A stretch of 64,000 nucleotides of DNA, taken from Saprospiraceae bacterium (GTDB taxonomy: Bacteria; Bacteroidota; Bacteroidia; Chitinophagales; Saprospiraceae). Position 1 is the stretch's first letter. Each line of letters starts with the position of its first letter. Both the position numbers and the translations under genes were made by a program. The notes beneath the pieces were generated by a model. The model saw nothing but the letters and a program-made list of their open reading frames with translations, had not been told where the DNA came from and did no database searches. This document shows positions 50,027 through 57,701 of this stretch, one piece after another. Where the stretch lies: the NCBI GenBank assembly GCA_016714025.1, contig JADJOB010000001.1:558001-622000 (forward strand). The letters are read 5' to 3'.

Positions 50027-53000
50027 TTATTTTTGAATTCTTATAATTCTCTGGGTCTGGTTGGAATCCGATGTTTTCATTTGTACTATGAATATTCCCG
50101 AACCATTTAATTGATTCTGATTTAATTGAAATTCATGTTTTCCTGCTGTAAATCCATCTCTCATAGAGTAAACTAATTCAGCTGACAGATTGTATACATT
50201 CAATTGTACTTCATCCGCTTTTAATAACTCAAATCGCAGGCTCGTGCTTTCATCAAAAGGATTTGGTACATTCTGTAACAGTTTCAAACCAGTCTGTTCA
50301 TTTGAATTTGTATCAAAATCAAGTTTCAATCGATTTGCCTCAATCTTATTATCATAAAGTTCAGCTGCTATCGTATTGGTATTTAGACTAATGATTTGAT
50401 TTATGCTTCCATTTTGCTTTGCATTTACCAGGATCGTAAACAAAACATCTCCAGATTTTATAATCTGGTCATGCATGCTTGCAAAACTGATTCTGATGCG
50501 ATTTTCACGGATCAAATAATTATCATCTTCAAGATTAATTACACCAGATTCTATTCCAGTCAATGTTCCAATTGCGTTTACTTCTAATTCCAATTGCATT
50601 CCGGACACCAGCATTTGCTCTGTTGCATATATTGGTATTCTTAATGCTTGTCCTTTAGTAAAAGAATGATCTGCAATTGCTATTGCATAGCTTTCATTTG
50701 ATCTTGATGCGGTTCCCTGGAAACCAGTTGGTGTTGCATTTCCACTCAGGTCTCCAATTTTTACAGCATAAAAATCATCATTCAATTTTGAAGTCAACAA
50801 CTCCTGGTGTTTGATTTGTTCTGTATAGGGCCATGGATTGTTTGGATCATTAAAGACTGTTTGTTTAGGTACAAATCTCCAGGATTCATTCTTAGTAAAT
50901 TGGTTGGTAATTCCTAATATCAGTTTCCGTATTTCTGCAATATCTGCTGCAGTGATAGTATTGCTATTGTTTGCATCTGCTGCAATGTATTTGTATGCAT
51001 TGTCAAACAACTGAATTCCTAAGATATGTTTTTGGATCATTACAATATCTTGTGTACTAACTCCATTGATGTGATTTTGATTGTAACTGGCTTTTATCTG
51101 ATAGTCTGCTCCTTTGGTCAGATTGCTAAAATTATAACCACCCTGGCTATCTGTATAACTCTGATTGATTCCAATTGGATTATTTCTTTCCATGATAACT
51201 GTTACATCTTTCATCGTACGATTGTCGGTTGTAGTAATTTTACCACTTAAGCCCAGGTTACTGGTACCGCATACATGATTTGGATCTTGTAAATCAAGGC
51301 TTACCTCACAGTAATCTAAATTACCTGCCTCGTCGCGTACATAGACTCTTAATTTATTGATTCCTATGTTTGAACAATCCAATGTCAATGATGGAACTAA
51401 TACATTATTTACCAGAAAGAAGTATTCCAATTTATCTTTTGGCGTACAATTGTCTTCTGAATTTAGATTATAGTCTTTTGCCCAAATCGCAATGTTTTTA
51501 GTTGTTGGCATCACCGTCGTTACAATGTTTCCAATGCAATATGGGGTTGGTAATTTTCCATCGATTACTTTTATCAAAAACACACACCAGCTTTCATTGC
51601 CGCATGCATCTTTTACTCTAAATGTAATTTTGTGTGTACCGATCGGATAATAATTAGATGCATCGGCACCCGGACCTGAATGCAAATATTCATTTCCTGG
51701 TGATAAGCCATCATTGTATAAATCTACCTCATGGTACCAAACCAAATCAGCCGAATCCGTACAATCATCTGTAGCCTGTGCTTTTAAATCAACTTGACCG
51801 CCGCAGCCTGGTCCGAATACTGCAACTGTTCTGTCTTTACACGATGTTGTAAAGTTTGGTGCAATAAAATTATTTACTTTAATTACCTGAATCCAGCTCC
51901 AATATCCTTTTGTTTGTGGATTATTTGGTTGATAAATACACCAATCGATCACCGTCCATTTTCTTAAGACTTTTATACACGCATCCGGTTCCAATGTAAA
52001 TATTTGGTCTGTATAGTTGATCATAATCGTGTTGCATTTATCAGCTCCATATACTTTTGGTCTTCCTAAATGATCAGCATCAAAATCTGGTTTGCTGGTA
52101 CAGATGCTGGTACTGAATGTATCTCTTGGCCATACCACGGTAACATTATCCGGATTGTAATCATTTACTGTAATCACCTGACTGCATCTCGTTTTAAGTC
52201 CTCTTGGATCTGTTGCTTCCCAAGTGCGGGTTATGGTACCTTTACCACATGGAAGCGCATATACCGGAGGCAATTCAACTACGCTGACACCACAGCCATC
52301 ATAGGCATAACCATCAATAGCCGGACCGCTAAATTTTACTTTCAGATCTTTTATTACAATTGCTTTTTGTTTGCTGATATCCGACACGACGGTTCCAAAT
52401 ACACTCAGATCCGGATAGTCGTATTCACAGCTAATTGTAATATGTGGTGGACAAAATATTACCGGTGGGATTTTATCTTGAACTTCAACTTCTACCATAC
52501 AGGTATTGCTGTTTCCTGCACGATCCCAAACTCTCATCGCTACCATAATTGTTTTGCCAATGTCTTCACAACAGAAAAACGCATAAGGTCCCCATTCTTT
52601 TCCTCTTATTGTATCACATGGATATCCATCATCCATGCGTTTTACTTCAAAATAATCGATTCCACAATTATCATGTGAACCATCATCAAAGGTGTATGCT
52701 TCAATTTTAGCTGTTCCATCTATGGTCAATGCAACCGTTGTTTTTTGATCGCATACTGCTACTGGCGGAATATGATCTTCCACTGTAACTTCTGTAATAC
52801 ATTCATTCGAATTACCACACTGATCCGTAACATGAAATATGATCAGATTTAATCCCATCGATAGTCCTGTTATTGAAAAATATCCATTGGGTAATTTTTT
52901 AATATTATTTATACTTGTTCCTTCAAATGTCAACTGTCCGTTTCTTCCAGTGATCTTATATTCAACAGATACATACACACTATCCGAACATTCCCAGCTA

Positions 53001-54538
53001 ACTTGCGGAGGTGGAATTATAACTGTTCCAGTGCAGCTCCATACGTCGGTACTCACAGTCACATCGGGCGCACATTCCAATTGGGGTCCTTTCTCATCCA
53101 GGACTTTTACAATTTGGAAATGCTTGTATACATTTTCAGGTGATCTTTTACACCAATCCAATACCGTCCAAGTACGCAATACTTTGAATGTTTTTGGACA
53201 AATTGGAATTAATTGATCTTCATAGGTAACGGCCATTTTGCATAAAAACCAATCCGGATATAAGGGATAGCCCCCTGCAGTAGGTACACCGGACACAGAT
53301 GGTGGTGGAATGGTATCCCATACCTCACAACTATATACAGTATCTTTTGGCCAAACGATATCTTTAAATTCTATTTTCTTGAAGCATATTTCTTTCACGC
53401 AAGTATCGCTGCGATTTCCATACTGATCCTGATAGCAATACGTAATTTTACGACGGGCAATACAAAATGAATCACAGGGTAATTTTGTTGTTTCATCTGA
53501 TAACACAATTGTATTTACAAGACCTCCACAATTATCTACGCCCGGTGGAATCGTCCAATTGTAACCTGTATTGTTGCATAATACGGTATCCGGATTTTGA
53601 CAAACAATCTTTGGCCCTAGTTTATCTTCAACGATTAATGTTCCCCAACATTTATTTTTAGTACATGTATCGATCAACTCAAACGTGATGGTCTGATTTA
53701 TATACGGTCCGCAAATCTTTGGACTTGTTGGAATCACATTGCCATACTTATCTTTTAATACTACTTTTAAACAGTTTGTAGGATAATTGCCTTCCAATAC
53801 CATGGCTGGGGTGATTACTGCACAACAGGTACTGTCTAAAGAGACATTTACGTGATCATCACAGGCTAAGGTTGGAAGCGGACAACGATCAAAGCAAAAA
53901 TTATCTACATAAATATTTTCAACTGGATTGGATCCACCGGCAAAATCAACCGGTATTGAAATACCATCTACATTTTGAATCAAGTTATCCCACTGCGCGG
54001 CACTGGGCCCAACCCAGGTTCCATATGAATTGGATGGCAAATTTCCTCCACTTGATTTATCAATTGGTAGACAAATTCGTACCCAGTTATTTCCGATGCC
54101 ACTATTAACCTGAAAAGTTGCATAGATCGCAGCGGAAGATGGAATCGGATTTCCTACGGGTCCATTTTGAAAGATGGAAATAGGATTAAATCCTAAAGCA
54201 GGATTATTGGGTCCCCCATCGTAGCGGATATCAAAACAAAATTGGCAACCACCATACTGTGAATACCAGTTAAAATCGTAATCGGTAATATTACTAAAAA
54301 CAGAACCACCTGAATCATCAGATGCTCTAAGTACCATACTTGATGTAATGGCATCAACTTGAAAATACAAAAATGAATTTACCGATTTCCAATTTCCTGC
54401 CTGAGTCACAGGACCTAATGCAGATTGGTTGTTAAAGTTTTCAATGCAGTTGGTAGGTTGTGCCAAACTGATCAAAGGGATCATTAGCGTACAAAAAATG
54501 TAAAGGCTAATCTTTTGAGTAAAGCAATGCAGATTCAT
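50027..54538 (-). CDS. Giant HYR-like surface protein F: extra N-domain, dockerin + cohesin-like + T9SS type A
   Basis: 1503 aa. The signal peptide is about 1-26 (LMIPLISLAQ). Residues about 30-218 are an extra jelly-roll-like domain absent from protein E (NNQSALGPVTQAGNWKSV, CQFCFDIRYDGG, NWVRICLPID, IYVDNFCFDRC), resembling secreted carbohydrate- or ligand-binding sandwiches. The N module starts near 220 (LACDDHVNVSLD). HYR-like modules include AVCDQKTTVALTIDG...FCCEDIGK near 592. A regulatory-like unit lies at about 1093-1150. The dockerin-like pair is at about 1157-1213 (DIVMIQKHILG; ADANNSNTITAAD). The cohesin-like domain is at about 1283-1410 (VSGMQLELEVNAIG). The T9SS type A tail is 1416-1503 (NVPNPFDESTSLRFEL). 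Confidence 0.88.
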   Translation of the reverse strand: MNLHCFTQKISLYIFCTLMIPLISLAQPTNCIENFNNQSALGPVTQAGNWKSVNSFLYFQVDAITSSMVLRASDDSGGSVFSNITDYDFNWYSQYGGCQFCFDIRYDGGPNNPALGFNPISIFQNGPVGNPIPSSAAIYATFQVNSGIGNNWVRICLPIDKSSGGNLPSNSYGTWVGPSAAQWDNLIQNVDGISIPVDFAGGSNPVENIYVDNFCFDRCPLPTLACDDHVNVSLDSTCCAVITPAMVLEGNYPTNCLKVVLKDKYGNVIPTSPKICGPYINQTITFELIDTCTKNKCWGTLIVEDKLGPKIVCQNPDTVLCNNTGYNWTIPPGVDNCGGLVNTIVLSDETTKLPCDSFCIARRKITYCYQDQYGNRSDTCVKEICFKKIEFKDIVWPKDTVYSCEVWDTIPPPSVSGVPTAGGYPLYPDWFLCKMAVTYEDQLIPICPKTFKVLRTWTVLDWCKRSPENVYKHFQIVKVLDEKGPQLECAPDVTVSTDVWSCTGTVIIPPPQVSWECSDSVYVSVEYKITGRNGQLTFEGTSINNIKKLPNGYFSITGLSMGLNLIIFHVTDQCGNSNECITEVTVEDHIPPVAVCDQKTTVALTIDGTAKIEAYTFDDGSHDNCGIDYFEVKRMDDGYPCDTIRGKEWGPYAFFCCEDIGKTIMVAMRVWDRAGNSNTCMVEVEVQDKIPPVIFCPPHITISCEYDYPDLSVFGTVVSDISKQKAIVIKDLKVKFSGPAIDGYAYDGCGVSVVELPPVYALPCGKGTITRTWEATDPRGLKTRCSQVITVNDYNPDNVTVVWPRDTFSTSICTSKPDFDADHLGRPKVYGADKCNTIMINYTDQIFTLEPDACIKVLRKWTVIDWCIYQPNNPQTKGYWSWIQVIKVNNFIAPNFTTSCKDRTVAVFGPGCGGQVDLKAQATDDCTDSADLVWYHEVDLYNDGLSPGNEYLHSGPGADASNYYPIGTHKITFRVKDACGNESWCVFLIKVIDGKLPTPYCIGNIVTTVMPTTKNIAIWAKDYNLNSEDNCTPKDKLEYFFLVNNVLVPSLTLDCSNIGINKLRVYVRDEAGNLDYCEVSLDLQDPNHVCGTSNLGLSGKITTTDNRTMKDVTVIMERNNPIGINQSYTDSQGGYNFSNLTKGADYQIKASYNQNHINGVSTQDIVMIQKHILGIQLFDNAYKYIAADANNSNTITAADIAEIRKLILGITNQFTKNESWRFVPKQTVFNDPNNPWPYTEQIKHQELLTSKLNDDFYAVKIGDLSGNATPTGFQGTASRSNESYAIAIADHSFTKGQALRIPIYATEQMLVSGMQLELEVNAIGTLTGIESGVINLEDDNYLIRENRIRISFASMHDQIIKSGDVLFTILVNAKQNGSINQIISLNTNTIAAELYDNKIEANRLKLDFDTNSNEQTGLKLLQNVPNPFDESTSLRFELLKADEVQLNVYNLSAELVYSMRDGFTAGKHEFQLNQNQLNGSGIFIVQMKTSDSNQTQRIIRIQK

Positions 54539-55027
54539 AAGCAGATGTTTAGTCGTTTAATCGAGGATTTTTAATACCCCGCTTAATCACAACAAAACAT
54601 ATGCCAAATTTTTATAATATGTATAATGCTGATTTTATTTTATTATTAGATTATATTTATATTACACTTATATATTATTGATTATTAATTATTAATATAT
54701 ATTTTATATTGTAATTTAAATTTACTTTTCTTGGTTATTTTTTAAAATGAAGCTCGCCTTCAAAAAATGACTTCACAAGACCTGGGGCTTAAACCCCAGG
54801 TCTTGTGAAGTGGTTTTTGAATGGATTAAAACATCAGAATGTTTGCGCAATGCTCACATAGATTGAATACAAACTTGAATTGGAATTAGGGTTTTCTGAG
54901 GATTGGTGGTATAAGCTTCAAGCCTCTAGAATCCTTTTGAGCGGGATTTAGGCCATCAAAGCTGACCTATTAAAAGACTAAATTAAATATAAATTATTGA
55001 TAATCAGTAATATAATATTTAACTTAC
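54539..55027. other. Intergenic: AT-rich tract and long perfect hairpin
   Basis: Upstream of protein F. A stretch of about 100 bp (54630-54725) is almost pure A/T with several small inverted repeats. A perfect 18-bp hairpin follows at 54770-54811. No ORF was found. Confidence 0.6.
54770..54811. repeat. Perfect 18-bp inverted repeat (stable hairpin)
   Basis: ACTTCACAAGACCTGGGG and its exact reverse complement, separated by a 6-nt loop (CTTAAA). On the minus strand it is followed after two bases by TTTTTT, and on the plus strand by GGTTTTTG, so it could terminate from either side. It lies about 215 bp past the stop of the delta-60 gene, far for a simple terminator, and may instead be a dispersed palindromic element. 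Confidence 0.8.
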
Positions 55028-56593
55028 CTAATCTATTACAACCAATTTTCCTCCTGAAATTGAATTTGAATAAAAATTCATCAAGTATGCAGACGGATAA
55101 AGATCCGCTGGCAATTCCAATTCAATCACTTGATTTTCAAATTGCGGGGCACGAACTGCCCAATTATGCACTTGTCTCCCGTCTAAAGTTGTTAGCTTAA
55201 TCCTAAGTTGTTCTGATGATGTAAAATTGCCTTGGACATATATTTTATTGCCTGGTTGAATTGGATTTGGCCACAGTACAATCTCTGATAATTTTTTCTT
55301 TGAAGCTTCATTTGTTCCAACTACAACGCCTGGATTGTAACGAGCAGCCATGAAGCGGTTTTGATTAGAAAACATGGCATAACCTGCGACTATAATTTTA
55401 TTGTCAGGTTGCAATAAGACAACTTCTCCATTTGCACGGTTTCCGATTTTACTACTAATCTTTCCTAGTCCGGCAAAATTTGGGTCCAGTTTGCCGTCTG
55501 TTTTAAATCGAACCATGGCGACATTGCTTCCATTTCCAGTATTTGTTGTGCCACAAACCAATGCACGTCCATCTGCCTGAATTACTAAATCCTTTGCTTC
55601 ATCTTTCGTCGTATTGAATGCCACAATCACAGATCCGGTTGAGGCAAATGATGTATCAATCACGCCTTCCGGCAATAATCTTACTACGATAAATTTCGTT
55701 TTTGAAGAATCCACAAAATTCCCGGCAACAACAATTCTTCCATCTTTTTGAACACGAATTGCATTTCCAACTTCATCCGTTCCAGCATTTCCAAGGGCCA
55801 ATACGGCAGTTCCAGTATTATTAAATGTATTATCCAGTGATCCAGATTTAGTAAGTCGCATGACCACGATGTCATTTTTTGTAGCTGTAGCATTTAAACT
55901 CCCAGTCAATAATATTTTACCGTCTGCTTGAAGCGTCATCCGACTGAGAACGGAAAGTGGACCAGCATCGATGCAACTAAATCCTGCAATCCCGAAACTA
56001 AGTTCTTCTGAACCATCTTCATTTCTTTTGAAAACACAAAACTGATCTGCTTTCTTGCCACATCCCAATAATTTACCATCTTCCAATAGGATAAGATCGA
56101 TTATTCCGCTTAAACCATTATCAAAACTCAAGATCCCTCCAGTACCAAAATTACCAGACAATACCCCTGTTTGGCTCATTTTAATCAGGAGGGGCAAATT
56201 GTTTGATTTTCCTGCAATTAATATCGAACCATCGCTTACAATTTGAACAGTGGTTGCTTCAACATTTACATTAGAAAATGGTAGTAACACCTGTCCATTA
56301 AGTCCGAAGGTACTGTCAGGTAATCCAATATTCGTTAGACGAACTACAGCCAGGGTGCCTGTATTTCCAGAGATGTATTGACCTGCCAATATCAATTTGC
56401 CGTCTGATTGCAATGCAGCAGCACTGCACGTAGCATTGGCTTGGGGAAATCCGAAGGATGTAAATCCTACGGTTGCAAAACTATTATCAAGGGTTCCACC
56501 GGTTTGACTTGAAACAAAAGGCATAAACACAGGCGATAGGAGCAGGATAAACAGGAATTTAATCTTGTAAATGGTAGAGTAGAAAAACTTCAT
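55028..56593 (-). CDS. Delta-60 repeat protein with T9SS type A sorting domain
   Basis: About 521 aa from the ATG at 56593 (an ATG three codons earlier at 56602 is also possible). Signal peptide MKFFYSTIYKIKFLFILLL...SSQ. Seven or so delta-60 propeller-like repeats follow, each with the hallmark DxxF/FG...G and ALQSDGKLILAG pattern (LQADGKILLTGS, VQKDGRIVVAG, IQADGRALVCG, LQPDNKIIVAG). The T9SS type A tail occupies about the last 90 residues (VLWPNPIQPGNKIYVQG...ISGGKLVVID). It is predicted to be extracellular; the ligand is unknown. It stands alone, with gaps on both sides. Confidence 0.88.
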   Translation of the reverse strand: MKFFYSTIYKIKFLFILLLSPVFMPFVSSQTGGTLDNSFATVGFTSFGFPQANATCSAAALQSDGKLILAGQYISGNTGTLAVVRLTNIGLPDSTFGLNGQVLLPFSNVNVEATTVQIVSDGSILIAGKSNNLPLLIKMSQTGVLSGNFGTGGILSFDNGLSGIIDLILLEDGKLLGCGKKADQFCVFKRNEDGSEELSFGIAGFSCIDAGPLSVLSRMTLQADGKILLTGSLNATATKNDIVVMRLTKSGSLDNTFNNTGTAVLALGNAGTDEVGNAIRVQKDGRIVVAGNFVDSSKTKFIVVRLLPEGVIDTSFASTGSVIVAFNTTKDEAKDLVIQADGRALVCGTTNTGNGSNVAMVRFKTDGKLDPNFAGLGKISSKIGNRANGEVVLLQPDNKIIVAGYAMFSNQNRFMAARYNPGVVVGTNEASKKKLSEIVLWPNPIQPGNKIYVQGNFTSSEQLRIKLTTLDGRQVHNWAVRAPQFENQVIELELPADLYPSAYLMNFYSNSISGGKLVVID

Positions 56594-56736
56594 TGGTAAC
56601 AAATTTTCTTTTTAGGGAAACAGGATTTAAATGAGGGGATAAATATACTTCCTTGTTTTCCCGTCGTAGCACATGCACAAAACTTTAACCAAGAATTTTA
56701 ATAAATTCTTTGGAAATAGCTAATTCTTATGGGTTT

Positions 56737-57699
56737 TTACAATATGGAATTTGCTTTTATCAGCTGGAAGCCCTCTTGCGTGATCACTGCTGCTTCGAAT
56801 CCTGATCGAAGTGCATATGCGCCAATTTCACCTTTTTTATTTATTGCAATGTATCCTACTTGAAATTCATCCTGTGTTTTAATCCCCAGAAGGCGTTTAG
56901 CTGCCATTTTACAAGCTTTTTCTGGATGCATTCCCTGACGCATCATTTCTACAATTGAAAAAGACCCAACTTTTTTAATAACAGCTTCTCCTAAGCCAGT
57001 TGCAGTTGCGGCCCCCACTTCATTATCAACATAAAGACCGGCGCCAATAATTGGTGAATCGCCCACCCTTCCTCTCATTTTAAATGCCAATCCACTGGTG
57101 GTGCAAGCTCCTGAAAGATCGCCAAATTGGTCTAAACCTAAAATCCCGATCGTATCATGTCGTTCGACATTGATTTTGGGTTTGTATTCTGCCTTTATAC
57201 GCCAGGATTCCAAGGCTTTTTGTGCTTTTTCGGTCAATAAATTCTCTTCTTTAAATCCTTGTTCGATTGCAAATTGATGTGCTCCTGATCCTGCAAGAAT
57301 TACATGGGGTGTTTTTTCCATTACACGTCGTGCAACGGATATTGGATGTATGATATGTTCTAAAAAAACGACAGAACCGGCATTACCCAATTCATCCATA
57401 ATACAAGCATCCAAAGTGACAAATCCATCCCGATCCGGAAACCCTCCATATCCAACAGAGGTGTCTTCCGGATCACTTTCCGGTATCCGGGCTCCGGCTT
57501 CCACTGCATCCAAGGCTTTTCCTTTAGAATTTAAAACATTCCAAGCTGCTTCTACAGCTTTCCGATTATTCCAGGTAGCAATGACAACAGGTTTTCGAAT
57601 CTTTCCAAATCCAGCAAACCAATCTGTCAAATGATCAACTGAACCTAAACTACCTATTCCAATGGCTGTTGAACTTAAAAATGTGCGACGATTAAACAT
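56737..57699 (-). CDS. N4-(beta-N-acetylglucosaminyl)-L-asparaginase (glycosylasparaginase)
   Basis: An Ntn-hydrolase that splits the GlcNAc-Asn bond of N-linked glycopeptides. The 320-aa precursor should self-cleave before T183 in the HDTIG motif (181-185), generating the N-terminal threonine nucleophile. The substrate-site RVGDSP (211-216) and GLGEA segments are present, as is the early TWNNRKAVEAAW. The N-terminus has a twin-arginine-like NRRTFLSS followed by a weak hydrophobic stretch, suggesting Tat export to the periplasm. It starts 2 bp after the GH92 stop, so the two are an operon. Confidence 0.94.
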   Translation of the reverse strand: MFNRRTFLSSTAIGIGSLGSVDHLTDWFAGFGKIRKPVVIATWNNRKAVEAAWNVLNSKGKALDAVEAGARIPESDPEDTSVGYGGFPDRDGFVTLDACIMDELGNAGSVVFLEHIIHPISVARRVMEKTPHVILAGSGAHQFAIEQGFKEENLLTEKAQKALESWRIKAEYKPKINVERHDTIGILGLDQFGDLSGACTTSGLAFKMRGRVGDSPIIGAGLYVDNEVGAATATGLGEAVIKKVGSFSIVEMMRQGMHPEKACKMAAKRLLGIKTQDEFQVGYIAINKKGEIGAYALRSGFEAAVITQEGFQLIKANSIL

Positions 57700-57701
57700 A
57701 A

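Noticed and set aside
52070..52678. 202-codon plus-strand frame inside protein F
   Set aside because: It is antisense to a well-supported HYR-like coding region and has no recognisable domain or signal.
7510..54538. Reading the dockerin/cohesin proteins as a cellulosome
   Set aside because: None carries a recognisable glycoside hydrolase or cellulose-binding domain; the bulk is HYR-like adhesive modules with T9SS tails.
54600..54725. AT-rich tract as a replication origin
   Set aside because: No DnaA-box cluster, dnaA or other origin-linked gene is nearby; it is more likely AT-rich promoter-region DNA.
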